Source: Myxococcota bacterium (GTDB taxonomy: Bacteria > Myxococcota_A > UBA796). Taken from it: DNA of 64,000 nucleotides. The position numbers and the translations under genes are program-made. The stretch lies in the NCBI GenBank assembly GCA_029251165.1, contig JAQXDW010000089.1, positions 1 to 64,000 on the forward strand. Reading direction: 5' to 3'. This document shows positions 17,590-26,969 of the stretch, piece after piece. Positions within the stretch are counted from its first letter, which is position 1, and each line of letters begins with the position of its first letter. The notes under the pieces are model-generated. The model was not told the origin of the DNA and made no database searches. It was given only the letters and a program-made list of their open reading frames with translations.

Positions 17590-19065
17590 TCAGTATGCGC
17601 GCGCGAAGATGGCCATGTGGGTGGCGTCCTTGCCGCTGTAGAAGCACTTCTTGCCGACAGCTTCGTCCTGCCCATCGAGCGGATAGCATCGGATGGTGGC
17701 CTTGCAGTCGGTCTTGATGGCGGCCTCGTTGTCTGCATCGTCGCACCAGGGCACCAGCGCGAAGCCCCCGGTCTTGACCAGCTCCTTGAGAGCATCGTAG
17801 GAGGTCAGACGGTGGATGTTGCTGTCCCGGCGCTCGATGGCTGCGGCCAGCAGTGCGGCCTGGATGCCATCGAGGTGCTCTGAGAGGGTGGCCTCGAACG
17901 CATCGTTGACTGGGATGCCGAACTTCTTGCCGCCGGTCCGCTTTGCGCAGAAGACGCTGCCGTTCTTGACGTCGCGGGGACCGATCTCAAGCCGCAGCGG
18001 CACACCGCGACGCTCCCACTCGAAGTACTTGGCGCCCGGCTTCATCTTCACGCGGTCGTCGACCTTGATCCTGAACTTCCCCTTGAGACGAGCGAAGACC
18101 GCATCGGCGAACGCCATGACCTCCTCGCGCTCCTTTTCTTTGCGCCAGATCGGCACCACCACGATCTGCACCGGAGCGACCTTCGGAGGAAGGATGAGTC
18201 CCGTGTCGTCGGAGTGGGTCATGATCGTGCCGCCGATGAGGCGGGTGGAGACGCCCCAGGAGGTCGCCCAGACGTGCTCCAGCTTGCCCTCGGCGTTCTG
18301 GAAGGTGACGTCGAAGGCCTTGGCGAAGTTCTGACCGAGGAAGTGGCTGGTGCCCGCCTGGAGCGCCCAGCCGTTCTGCATCATGCCCTCGATGGTGTAG
18401 GTCTCGTCCGCGCCGGCAAACCGCTCGTTGGCGGTCTTGACACCAGTGAGGACGGGCATCGCGAGGTGCTCATAGCAGAAGTCACGGTAGACATTCAGCA
18501 TGCGAAGCGCTTCTTCCTGGGCCTCCTCGGTGGTGGCATGCGCGGTGTGCCCTTCCTGCCAGAGGAACTCTGCAGTCCGCAGGAACGGCCGGGTCCGCAT
18601 CTCCCAGCGGACCACGTTGGCCCACTGGTTGATGAGCAGTGGCAGGTCCCGGTAGGACTCGATCCAGCGGCCATACATGTGCCAGATGATCGTCTCGGAG
18701 GTCGGCCGGACGATCAGGGGCTCCTCAAGCTTTGCGCTCGGATCGGGCTCGACGCCGCCGCCGTCTGCGCTCCGCAGCCGATGGTGAGTGACCACCGCGC
18801 ATTCTTTTGCAAATCCCTCCACATGATCCGCTTCCTTGGAAAGGAATGACTGCGGGATGAACAGGGGGAAGTAGGCGTTGGTGTGCCCCGTCTCCTTGAA
18901 TCGCCGATCGAGGTCGTCCTTGATCGACTCCCAGATCGCGTAGCCGTTGGGCTTGATGACCATGCAGCCCCTCACCGGGCTTGAGTCGATCAGATCGGCC
19001 TCTGCGATGACGTCCTGGTACCAGCGAGAGTAATCCTCTCCCCGCGGCGTGATGTTCCTCGGCAC
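17590..19065 (-). CDS. proS: Prolyl-tRNA synthetase, archaeal/eukaryotic-type
   Basis: The 491-aa class II synthetase charges tRNA-Pro. It has class II motif 2 (NVVRWEMRTRPFLRTAEF), the TSETI segment (RPTSETIIW) and motif 3 (GTIMTHSDDTGLILPP). The short form without an editing insertion and with a C-terminal zinc-type extension (ending HMAIFARAY) is the archaeal/eukaryotic-like class found in some bacteria. The start is GTG 19065, six bases after GGAG. The open frame continues over 1700 bases upstream, but that part is only the antisense of the transketolase gene. It is divergent from tkt. Confidence 0.96.
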   Translation of the reverse strand: MPRNITPRGEDYSRWYQDVIAEADLIDSSPVRGCMVIKPNGYAIWESIKDDLDRRFKETGHTNAYFPLFIPQSFLSKEADHVEGFAKECAVVTHHRLRSADGGGVEPDPSAKLEEPLIVRPTSETIIWHMYGRWIESYRDLPLLINQWANVVRWEMRTRPFLRTAEFLWQEGHTAHATTEEAQEEALRMLNVYRDFCYEHLAMPVLTGVKTANERFAGADETYTIEGMMQNGWALQAGTSHFLGQNFAKAFDVTFQNAEGKLEHVWATSWGVSTRLIGGTIMTHSDDTGLILPPKVAPVQIVVVPIWRKEKEREEVMAFADAVFARLKGKFRIKVDDRVKMKPGAKYFEWERRGVPLRLEIGPRDVKNGSVFCAKRTGGKKFGIPVNDAFEATLSEHLDGIQAALLAAAIERRDSNIHRLTSYDALKELVKTGGFALVPWCDDADNEAAIKTDCKATIRCYPLDGQDEAVGKKCFYSGKDATHMAIFARAY

Positions 19066-19188
19066 AATAGGCTCCGTGTTCAGTGTCAGGCGGCGCAGAT
19101 AACAGATGCGCCAGACGGCATCAGCTTGTATATGGCGCTCCTCGTGTACCGCCGACATCACACCGCACACTTTGCGGAGGGGTTTCCC

Positions 19189-21174
19189 ATGAGCATCGAG
19201 CAGCAGGTCGTCAACACCATCAAGGGCCTGGCGATGGACGCTGTCCAGGCCGCCAACTCCGGTCATCCGGGCGCACCCATGGGCATGGCGGACATCGCCA
19301 CCGTCCTCTGGGGCCGCTTTCTGAAGTATGACCCTGCTGATCCCGCCTGGCTGGATCGGGATCGGGTGGTCCTCTCCAACGGCCATGCCAGCATGCTGCT
19401 CTACAGCATGCTGCACCTCACCGGGGTCCAGGATGCTCATCGCGGCGGTGACTCGATCACCCTCGACGACATCAAGAACTTTCGCCAGTGGGGCTACCCC
19501 ACCGCCGGTCATCCGGAGTTTGGCCACGCCGCAGGCATCGAGACGACCACCGGCCCGCTCGGGCAGGGGTTTGCAAACGGCGTCGGCATGGCGCTGGCGG
19601 AGCGGTGGCTGCGGGCACGGTTCTCCGATGCGCTCGTCGATCACTACACCTACGTGCTCACCGGTGATGGCTGCCTGATGGAGGGGGTCGCTGCGGAGGC
19701 TGCATCGCTCGCTGGTCACCTCAAGCTCGATCGGATGATCGTCCTGTATGACGACAACGAGATCACCATCGACGGCGGCACTGACGTCTCGTTTGGGGAA
19801 GACGTCGCCGGTCGGTTCACGAGCTATGGCTGGCAGGTGCTCAAGTGCAACGGCCACGATCGCGAGGCCATCGCCGCTGCCATCACTGCGGCAAAGGCGG
19901 ACACCGACAAGCCCACCCTCATCTGCTGCCGCACCGTCATCGCAGATGGATCGCCCAACAAGGCTGGCACCAGCAAGGCCCACGGCGCGCCGCTGGGCGA
20001 CGAAGAGATTCGACTGACCAAGTCTGCGATTGGGCTGAACCCGGACGAGACCTTCGCGGTCCCAGCGGAGGTCATCGCCTACTTCCGCGACGGCGACACT
20101 GCCCGCGCGGAGTCCCATGCTGCCTGGTCTGCCCGCCATGCAGCCAGTGAGCTGGGAGAGAAGCTCACGGCGTTCTACAGTGCCCCGGACCTCTCGGGTG
20201 TGGCGTGGCCGCAGTTTGGCACCGATGGCAAGCTCGCCACCCGCAAGGCCTCTGCCGCTGCAGTCCAGGCCATCGCGGCTTCCGTCGAGAACCTCCTCGG
20301 CGGCAGCGCCGATCTCGCGGGCAGCAACGGCAGCTACATCAAGGGCGGCGGAGACATCACCGGCAGCGACTTCGCACAGCGCAACCTGCACTTCGGCGTC
20401 CGCGAGCACGGCATGGCCGCGATCTGCAACGGCATGAGCCTGCACGGCGGCATCAGCCCCTACTGTGCGACCTTCCTGGTCTTCCACGACTACATGCGCC
20501 CCAGCGTGCGGCTCTCCGGGCTCATGGGTCTGCCGGTGACCTACGTCTACACCCACGACAGCATCTTCCTCGGCGAGGACGGCCCGACTCACCAGCCCGT
20601 CGAGCACCTCATGGCCATGCGCGGGATCCCCAACCTGTACGTCGTGCGTCCGGCAGACGCCGCGGAGACCGTCGAGGCCTGGAAGATGGCCCTGACCCGT
20701 CACAGCGGGCCGGTTGCGCTGAGCCTCACCCGCCAGGGACTCCCGCTGCTCGACCACACGACCCTCGGGTGTGCCTCTGGGCTCCACAAGGGCGGCTACG
20801 TGCTCTCTGAGGCCGATCACGGCACTCCTGCGGCGGTCATCATCGCCACCGGAAGCGAGGTCGCTCTTGCGCTGGATGCCCAGGCCGCGCTCTCTGCGGA
20901 GGGCGTCTCGGTGCGGGTCGTCAGCATGCCGTGCTGCGAGGCCTTCGAAGAGCAGTCGGCAGAGTACCGTCGCGCTGTGCTGCCCGCTGGGGTTCCACGG
21001 GTCTCTGTCGAGGCAGGCATCACCCTGGGCTGGGAGCGGTATGTCGGCCTGGAGGGCAAGGCGGTTGGCATCAACCGGTTCGGTGCCTCAGCACCCGCCA
21101 GTGTCCTCGCAGACAAGCTCGGGATGAACGTTGCTGCGGTCAAGTCCGCAGTGATGGCCGTCTTGGCCGAGTAG
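19189..21174 (+). CDS. tkt: Transketolase
   Basis: The 661-aa thiamine-diphosphate enzyme moves two-carbon units in the pentose phosphate pathway. Motifs include [14 protein letters not shown] near 25, the GDG...N cofactor motif ([14 protein letters not shown], then [10 protein letters not shown]), the catalytic Glu in [11 protein letters not shown], and [15 protein letters not shown]. Length is normal. ATG 19189 has GGAGGGG at 19177-19183; an upstream in-frame ATG at 19126 lacks such a site. It is divergently arranged with proS across about 120 bases that should contain both promoters; I could not pick a -35/-10 pair. Confidence 0.97.
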   Translation: MSIEQQVVNTIKGLAMDAVQAANSGHPGAPMGMADIATVLWGRFLKYDPADPAWLDRDRVVLSNGHASMLLYSMLHLTGVQDAHRGGDSITLDDIKNFRQWGYPTAGHPEFGHAAGIETTTGPLGQGFANGVGMALAERWLRARFSDALVDHYTYVLTGDGCLMEGVAAEAASLAGHLKLDRMIVLYDDNEITIDGGTDVSFGEDVAGRFTSYGWQVLKCNGHDREAIAAAITAAKADTDKPTLICCRTVIADGSPNKAGTSKAHGAPLGDEEIRLTKSAIGLNPDETFAVPAEVIAYFRDGDTARAESHAAWSARHAASELGEKLTAFYSAPDLSGVAWPQFGTDGKLATRKASAAAVQAIAASVENLLGGSADLAGSNGSYIKGGGDITGSDFAQRNLHFGVREHGMAAICNGMSLHGGISPYCATFLVFHDYMRPSVRLSGLMGLPVTYVYTHDSIFLGEDGPTHQPVEHLMAMRGIPNLYVVRPADAAETVEAWKMALTRHSGPVALSLTRQGLPLLDHTTLGCASGLHKGGYVLSEADHGTPAAVIIATGSEVALALDAQAALSAEGVSVRVVSMPCCEAFEEQSAEYRRAVLPAGVPRVSVEAGITLGWERYVGLEGKAVGINRFGASAPASVLADKLGMNVAAVKSAVMAVLAE

Positions 21175-21287
21175 GCGTTCGGGGCCAGTCTCCCCAGACA
21201 GAAGATGACCGACACACCTGCTGTGGTTGAAGTAGGATAGACCTCCAATGTTGACGTGCCAACTTCTGGCCGTCCAGGGGACCTACC

Positions 21288-23837
21288 TTGAGCAGCCGCA
21301 GCGGAGATCGCAAGAAGAAGGATGCTGGTGCCCGCCGGCTGTCTGGAAAGCGGCGTCCGGCCTCGTCTGGGGCGCCACGGCGCAAGGTCTCTGAGCCCAC
21401 GCGAACCGTCGCGCTCCCGGGTCGCAAGCGCAGCAAGAAGCGCGCACCAACCCCGAAGCGCCGGACCTCTCGCAAGCCTGCGCCTCGCAAGAAGCGGTCA
21501 GCTGCAAAGCGCCGCAGCACGCGCCGCCGTGCGCCCTCCAGACGCTCCAGTGGTGTCTTCTCTCGGCTCGCGCGGATGTCGTTCTCGGCGCTCCTCGGAG
21601 CCCTCGTTGGATGCTCTACCGTCGGGTACGTGCTCTACCATCAGGCCGAGCGAGATGTGCAGGCGCTCCTCGCACAGCCGGTCTGGTCGCAGACCGGGCG
21701 GGTCTTCTCGGCGCCGATGGAGCTGTGGCCTGGAATGCGGCTGACCGCTGGAGAGGTCGCCAGCGATCTTCAGGCTGCGGGGTATGCCCGGGTCCGCTCC
21801 CTGGAGAACGAGGGCGACTTTAAGGTTGCATCAGACGCCATCACCCTGCGCGATGTTCGGGGTGACCACACCATCCAATTTTCCGACGGAGTCATCTCTT
21901 CAGTCGCGCCCGGCGCGATGGTGCGATTCAGCGCTGTCGAGCTGGCCGAGCTGCGTGGGCCTGAGGGCGAGTCTCGTCGGCCGCTTACCCTCAGCGAGCT
22001 CCCCGAGCACGTCTACCGGGCCATCCTCGCCATGGAGGACGGGCGGTTCTTTGAGCATGAGGGTGTCGATCCGGTCGGCATCACCCGAGCCATCCTTGCC
22101 AACATGGGGGCTGGTCGAACCACGCAGGGAGGCTCGACCCTGACCCAGCAGCTCGTCAAGAACCTCTTCCTGACCTCTGAGCGGACCTACCAGCGCAAGG
22201 CCCGTGAGGCTCTCCTGTCGGTCGCTCTGGAGAACCTTCACACCAAGGAAGATATCCTGGAGCTGTACCTCAACGAGGTCTACCTCGGGCAGGTCGGCGG
22301 GGCAGGTGTCGCTGGACTGAGCAGCGCAGCGCGCGCGTACTTCGGCAAGACTGCAGACCGCCTTGAGCTCGGCGAGGCCGCTGTGCTTGCCGGCATCATC
22401 TCGGCTCCCAACCGCTACTCTCCGATTCGTCACCCCGAGCGGGCCATCGAACGCAGGGACCTGGTGCTAGCGCGCATGGTGGCGCTCGGCTGGCTCTCGG
22501 CGGAGGTCGCCAGCGCCGAGAAGGAGGCTCCGCTGAGCCTTGCCCCCTCGGTGATGTCCTGGCGGAGTCCATGGGGCGTCGAGGCGGCCATCGAGCAGGT
22601 CGAGGACGCAGCAGAGGGGGAAGGCCTCGTCGCGGGTCAGGGCTGGTCGGTCTACACCACCCTCCAGCCAGGCCTCCAGCGCATCGCAGAGGCTGCAGTC
22701 ACTGAGAGTGCTTCCCGAATCGATGCGGACTATCCTGAGGCCAGGGGAGCACAGATTGCCCTGGTCGCTGTCCGAGCCTCAGACGGAGCCGTCCTTGCGA
22801 TGGTTGGCGGCCGCAATTACGCCGAGAGCTCCTTCAATCGGGTCACCTCGGCACACCGCCAGATCGGATCAACCGTCAAGCCGCTCACGTTCCTCGCCGC
22901 AGTCAGTGCCGATCATGAGTGGACTCCAGGCGCGAACATCGAGGATGCACCACTAGTGCGCCGCTATGACGGTCAGACCTGGAGTCCGAAGAACTACGAC
23001 GGACGCTACGAGGGCGAGATCAGCCTCCGACGGGCCCTCGCCCAGAGCCGCAACATCCCAGCGATCCTCCTCGCCGAGGCGGTGGGAATGCCGCAGCTCA
23101 AGCGGTACTGGCAGGGGCTCGGGCTGGAGGGGGCGACTGCCCTGCCCAGCGCGGCCCTCGGCAGCTTCGAGGCTACGCCGCTCCAGCTCGCCGGCTCCTA
23201 CACCGTCTTCCCTGGCGGCGGCAAGGTCAGCACCCCCAGGCTCGTCTCGCGGGCTGTTGACTCCAGCGGCAGCACCATGCAAGCCAACAAGCCACAGCTC
23301 CGCGAGGTCGCTACGGAGCAGGAGGCTTGGCTGGTCCGCTCGATGATGGAGAGCGTCATCGAGGAGGGGACAGGGCGCGCTGCCCGTCGCTTCGGAGTCG
23401 AGGGCACCGTCGGAGGCAAGACCGGCACCACCGACAACGCACATGATGCCTGGTTCGTTGGGTTCGCAGGAGACATCGTGGTCGCGGTCTGGGTTGGCTT
23501 CGATAGGGGCCAGGATCTGGGACTGACTGGCGGGAAGGGCGCGCTGCCCACCTGGTCACGGTTTGTCGCCTGGTCTGGTCTCTCCGCACCACCGGTCGCG
23601 GCGCCAGAAGGGCTGAGCATGGTCACCCTCTGCGACGACTCTGGCCTCCTCGCGAGCTGCACAGACTGCCTGGAGACCCACACAGAGCATGTCTTTGAAG
23701 GCCGCGAGCCGGAGTGCCCTTCAGAGAGTCCGCTGAGGGATGCGGTCAGCCGCATGCTGGAGGGGCTCGGAGCGGATGACACCCCGGAAGAGGAGAGCGA
23801 CCAGCGGCGCGGACTGTTTGGTCGCCGCAGCAATTAG
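21288..23837 (+). CDS. Class A penicillin-binding protein, PBP1b-like, with highly basic N-terminal tail
   Basis: The 849-aa bifunctional enzyme polymerises and cross-links peptidoglycan. Residues 1-95 are a cytoplasmic tail extremely rich in Lys/Arg. A single membrane anchor follows (about 96-117), then a UB2H-like region (about 130-205), the GT51 transglycosylase (catalytic E near 250 in MEDGRFFEHEG; TTQGGSTLTQQ) and the transpeptidase with SxxK (GSTVKP, near 528), SxN (SRN) and KTGT (GGKTGTT, near 711). The start is TTG 21288, with AGGGG eight bases upstream. The 3' end has short imperfect tandem copies of its own last codons and stop. Confidence 0.95.
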   Translation: MSSRSGDRKKKDAGARRLSGKRRPASSGAPRRKVSEPTRTVALPGRKRSKKRAPTPKRRTSRKPAPRKKRSAAKRRSTRRRAPSRRSSGVFSRLARMSFSALLGALVGCSTVGYVLYHQAERDVQALLAQPVWSQTGRVFSAPMELWPGMRLTAGEVASDLQAAGYARVRSLENEGDFKVASDAITLRDVRGDHTIQFSDGVISSVAPGAMVRFSAVELAELRGPEGESRRPLTLSELPEHVYRAILAMEDGRFFEHEGVDPVGITRAILANMGAGRTTQGGSTLTQQLVKNLFLTSERTYQRKAREALLSVALENLHTKEDILELYLNEVYLGQVGGAGVAGLSSAARAYFGKTADRLELGEAAVLAGIISAPNRYSPIRHPERAIERRDLVLARMVALGWLSAEVASAEKEAPLSLAPSVMSWRSPWGVEAAIEQVEDAAEGEGLVAGQGWSVYTTLQPGLQRIAEAAVTESASRIDADYPEARGAQIALVAVRASDGAVLAMVGGRNYAESSFNRVTSAHRQIGSTVKPLTFLAAVSADHEWTPGANIEDAPLVRRYDGQTWSPKNYDGRYEGEISLRRALAQSRNIPAILLAEAVGMPQLKRYWQGLGLEGATALPSAALGSFEATPLQLAGSYTVFPGGGKVSTPRLVSRAVDSSGSTMQANKPQLREVATEQEAWLVRSMMESVIEEGTGRAARRFGVEGTVGGKTGTTDNAHDAWFVGFAGDIVVAVWVGFDRGQDLGLTGGKGALPTWSRFVAWSGLSAPPVAAPEGLSMVTLCDDSGLLASCTDCLETHTEHVFEGREPECPSESPLRDAVSRMLEGLGADDTPEEESDQRRGLFGRRSN

Positions 23838-23871
23838 TCGCCGCATCAATTTAGTCATCGAAGCAATTAAG
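23822..23871 (+). repeat. Three imperfect tandem copies of the PBP gene end, including the stop
   Basis: TCGCCGCAGCAATTAG (23822-23837, containing the stop TAG) is followed by TCGCCGCATCAATTTAG (23838-23854) and TCATCGAAGCAATTAAG (23855-23871). Copies two and three are diverged and outside the gene, so the duplication is older than the similar ones at 51197 and 53152. Confidence 0.8.
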
Positions 23872-23911
23872 CGCCCACAAATGGGACGGGCTTGGTGTCG
23901 TGGACGGTTAG

Positions 23912-23926
23912 GGTGATTGAATCACC
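23912..23926. promoter_or_regulatory. 15-bp palindrome just upstream of the ADA-like gene
   Basis: GGTGATTGAATCACC is a perfect inverted repeat with a single central base. It ends two bases before the GGAG ribosome-binding site (23929-23932) of the ADA-like gene. It could be an operator or an mRNA structure that controls access to the binding site. Confidence 0.35.
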
Positions 23927-23936
23927 TTGGAGAACC

Positions 23937-24941
23937 ATGCGACCGCGTCCACTCTGCGACCTCCACATCCACGTCGGTGCCTCTGTGGCCCCCCACATCA
24001 TGTGGTCGATCGCCCATCAGCAGGGGCTGAGGCTTCCGGTGAAGGACTACTGGGAGTTCAAAGAACTCATCACCATCAACCCCCGCAAGACCCGCTCGCT
24101 CGATGACTATCTCCGAATCCTTCACGAGTGGACCGAGCGGATTCAGTCGAGTCCCTCTGCGGTCGAGCGCAGCGTCTACGAGATCATCGGCAAGGAGTAT
24201 CGCAGCAGCGGTGTGGAGCGCATCGAGCTTCGGTTCAACCCGATGAAGCGCAACCGCAGCGGTGAGCGCGACATGGATCACATCATCCACGCTGCGCTGC
24301 GGGGAATGGATCAGGCATGCCTTGAGTACGGTGTGGAGGCTGGCCTCATCTTCTGCCTCGGCCGTGAGTATCCCCCGGAGCAGAACGAGATCATCCTCAA
24401 GAAGGCGATCAAGTACCACGACCGTGGCGTCATCGGCATCGACCTTGCTGGCACAGAGACCCACACCATCGAGCTCAACGATGCGGTGGGCCGCTACGCC
24501 AAGATGTTCGCGCAGGCTCGGGAGGCTGGGCTCGGCACCACCATCCACACCGGCGAGACCATGTCCACCAGCGGCGAGGGCGTCATCGCGGTGGTCAAGA
24601 ACCTCAAGCCCGACCGGATCGGTCACGGCATTCGAGCGGCCTACAACGACGACGCGGTCAAGATCCTGGCGGACTCCGGCACGGTCCTTGAGATCTGCCC
24701 GACCTCCAACCTCCACACCCGCGCGGTCCGACACCTCGAAGAGTTTCGCTACATCCTCGGAACCTTCATCGAGGGGGGCGTTCGATTCACGATCAACACA
24801 GACGGAACCTACCTCTGCTCGACCAACCTGGCCCGAGAGTTCTCTCTGCTCACAGAGAGCGAGATCCTCAGCGAAGAGGAGTCTGAGACGGCTCGTAAGC
24901 TGGCGTTTGAAGTTAGCTTCATCAAGCCTCGGGCCCTATAG
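23937..24941 (+). CDS. Adenosine deaminase-family protein
   Basis: The 334-aa protein has the ADA fold motifs in order: metal ligands CDLHIHVGAS near residue 8, DLAGTE near 177, the catalytic HTGE near 203, RIGHGIRA, CPTSN and the metal-binding Asp in INTDG. In classic adenosine deaminases the last motif is TDDP and the first is HxHLDG; here the second Asp is Gly and LDG is VGA. It is therefore a deaminase-like enzyme with possibly different substrate. GGAG lies four bases before ATG 23937, preferred to the track start upstream. Its stop overlaps the convergent queG gene by six bases. Confidence 0.88.
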   Translation: MRPRPLCDLHIHVGASVAPHIMWSIAHQQGLRLPVKDYWEFKELITINPRKTRSLDDYLRILHEWTERIQSSPSAVERSVYEIIGKEYRSSGVERIELRFNPMKRNRSGERDMDHIIHAALRGMDQACLEYGVEAGLIFCLGREYPPEQNEIILKKAIKYHDRGVIGIDLAGTETHTIELNDAVGRYAKMFAQAREAGLGTTIHTGETMSTSGEGVIAVVKNLKPDRIGHGIRAAYNDDAVKILADSGTVLEICPTSNLHTRAVRHLEEFRYILGTFIEGGVRFTINTDGTYLCSTNLAREFSLLTESEILSEEESETARKLAFEVSFIKPRAL

Positions 24942-25994
24942 GCGGTCGAGTGCCCACCGCGCGTGGCTGGCGACGTGCTCGTCGGAGTGCTGCAGGGCCT
25001 TGAGCAGCGCTGGACGCGCCGCGACATCTCCGAGGTTGCCGGCGACCACCGCTGCATTGCGCTTGAGCCCAGCGGGCTTGGGGCGCCGCAGCGGGCTGCC
25101 GATGAGGGCGGCGTTGATGTCGTCGTCCTCCGCAGTCAGCAGCCACTGAAGATCCAGCCAGGCATGTCCGGTTCGTGGCTGGAAGTCATCGTGTGAGCTC
25201 GAGCGGTCTGGGCTGCTGTGCAGTCGGTGGTTGTGTGGGCAGACCTCCTGGCAGAGGTCGCAGCCAAAGACCCAGCGGCCCATAAGCGGACGGAGGGGCA
25301 GGGGAATCGCTCCGCGATGCTCGATGGTGAGGTACGCGATGCACCGTCGGGCATCCAGCTGCATCGGGCCCACGAAGGCATCGGTCGGGCAGACCTCCAG
25401 GCACCGCCGACAGGTGCCGCAGTGATCGCGTAGGGTGGGTGGATCTTCGGGAAGAGCCTCGGAGATCAGCATCACCGCGAGGAACAGGTACGACGAGGTT
25501 CCTGGGATGATGACCATGCAATTCTTGCCAACGAACCCCATGCCTGACCGCGCTGCCCAGGCCCGCTCGATCAGCGGCCGGCTGTCGACTCCCCAGTAGA
25601 CCTCAACACCATCCTCCCGGAGCCCCCGTGCGAGCCTGCGGAGTCGCTTGCTCATCAGGTTGTGGTAGTCCCGTCCCCAGGCGTAGCAGCTCACCTTTCC
25701 CGTGAGTCCGCCGGGGTCGGGGGGCCGTGGCCAGGCGTAGTCGACTCCGAGCACCACCGCAGTCTTCGCTGTTGGTAGGAGGCTGAGGGGGGCAGCACGG
25801 GCTTCTCTTCCAGACTGCATCCAGGTCATCTGTCCGTGGTGACCTGCCGCGAGGAAGTCGTCGTATCGCCCGATCCCCGGTGCTCCACCTGTCCGGGCAA
25901 ATCGGACCCGCGAGAAGCCCAGCGCAGCAGCCTCTGTGCGGATCCGTTCCGCGAGGTTGTTTGTCGGAGGGTTGGCGTTTAGGTTCCCCATCAC
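24936..25994 (-). CDS. queG: Epoxyqueuosine reductase QueG
   Basis: The 352-aa B12- and iron-sulfur-dependent enzyme performs the last step of queuosine synthesis in tRNA. The QueG core (about 15-200) has SCYAWGRDYHNLM and GFVGKNC. It is followed by two 4Fe-4S motifs, CGTCRRCLEVCP near 193 and CDLCQEVCPHN near 246. A HEAT-like tail follows (about 300-352, LKRNAAVVAGNLGD, ALLKALQHSDEHVASHARWAL), which is also found in many QueG proteins. The start is GTG 25994 or the adjacent ATG 25991. It is divergent from trxB. Confidence 0.94.
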   Translation of the reverse strand: MMGNLNANPPTNNLAERIRTEAAALGFSRVRFARTGGAPGIGRYDDFLAAGHHGQMTWMQSGREARAAPLSLLPTAKTAVVLGVDYAWPRPPDPGGLTGKVSCYAWGRDYHNLMSKRLRRLARGLREDGVEVYWGVDSRPLIERAWAARSGMGFVGKNCMVIIPGTSSYLFLAVMLISEALPEDPPTLRDHCGTCRRCLEVCPTDAFVGPMQLDARRCIAYLTIEHRGAIPLPLRPLMGRWVFGCDLCQEVCPHNHRLHSSPDRSSSHDDFQPRTGHAWLDLQWLLTAEDDDINAALIGSPLRRPKPAGLKRNAAVVAGNLGDVAARPALLKALQHSDEHVASHARWALDRL

Positions 25995-26013
25995 CCATCA
26001 CCTTGGAGCTGAA

Positions 26014-26964
26014 GTGTCTGAGTCTACTGAGTCCGGCGTTGAGAATGTCGTCATCCTCGGCAGCGGCCCCGCAGGGCTGACCGCCGCCCTCTATACCGCA
26101 CGTGCGGATCTACAGCCCATGATGTACGAGGGCAAGGAGCCCGGTGGTCAGCTGATGACGACCACCGATGTTGAGAACTTTCCCGGCTTCGAGGAAGGGA
26201 TCATGGGGCCAGACCTCATGGGCGTCATGAAGAAGCAGGTCGCCCGATTCGGCACGCGGTTTGACTATGACGAGGTCATCGGCGTGGACTTCTCCAGCCA
26301 GCCCCTTGTCCTCCACACCGCCTCAGGAAAAAACGTCAAGACCCAGACTGTCATCATCGCCACTGGCGCCGCTGCCCGCTACCTCGGCCTGGAGAATGAG
26401 CTTCGCCTTCGTGGAAACGGCGTGAGCGCCTGCGCGACCTGCGATGGCTTTTTCTTCCGTGGCGTTGAGGTTGTGGTCGTCGGTGGTGGCGACTCTGCCT
26501 GTGAAGAGGCGGGCTTTCTCACCAAGTTCGCCTCCAAGGTCCACCTCCTCGTTCGACGGGATGAGCTGCGGGCGAGCAAGATCATGCAGCATCGGGCGCT
26601 GAACAACGACAAGATCCAGATCCACTGGAACACGGAGATGACCGATGTCCTCGGCGAGAAGACCGTCGAGGGGGTCGCGGTCAAGAACAACAAGACCGGC
26701 GAGTCTGCCCAGTGGAAGAACATCCAGGGGGTCTTCCTCGCCATCGGCCACACCCCGAATTCCAAGCCCTTCCTTGAGGCGCTCGATCACGACGATCAGG
26801 GCTACCTGATCACCGCGCCGGACTCCAGCCGAACCAACATCCCCGGGGTGTTCGCATGCGGTGATGTCCAGGACCACACCTACCGGCAGGCAATCACTGC
26901 AGCGGGCAGCGGGTGCATGGCCGCCATCGACGCAGAGCGCTGGCTGGAGTCTCAGGAGAGCTGA
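26014..26964 (+). CDS. trxB: Thioredoxin reductase
   Basis: The 316-aa FAD/NADPH enzyme reduces thioredoxin. It has the FAD site GSGPAGLTAALYTAR near residue 16, the redox pair CATC (C141/C144), the NADPH site VVVGGGDSACEEA near 157 and the C-terminal FAD motif GVFACGDVQD. Length fits the low-molecular-weight class. I chose GTG 26014 because GGAG lies five bases upstream and the 26 extra residues of the longer frame are unlike the family. It converges with the exonuclease gene, ending five bases short of it. Confidence 0.95.
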   Translation: MSESTESGVENVVILGSGPAGLTAALYTARADLQPMMYEGKEPGGQLMTTTDVENFPGFEEGIMGPDLMGVMKKQVARFGTRFDYDEVIGVDFSSQPLVLHTASGKNVKTQTVIIATGAAARYLGLENELRLRGNGVSACATCDGFFFRGVEVVVVGGGDSACEEAGFLTKFASKVHLLVRRDELRASKIMQHRALNNDKIQIHWNTEMTDVLGEKTVEGVAVKNNKTGESAQWKNIQGVFLAIGHTPNSKPFLEALDHDDQGYLITAPDSSRTNIPGVFACGDVQDHTYRQAITAAGSGCMAAIDAERWLESQES

Positions 26965-26969
26965 GGCTC

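Noticed and set aside
19066-20820. 585-codon upstream extension of the proS reading frame on the minus strand
   Set aside because: It is exactly antisense to transketolase, lacks any family pattern, and proS has its own GTG with a ribosome-binding site at 19065.
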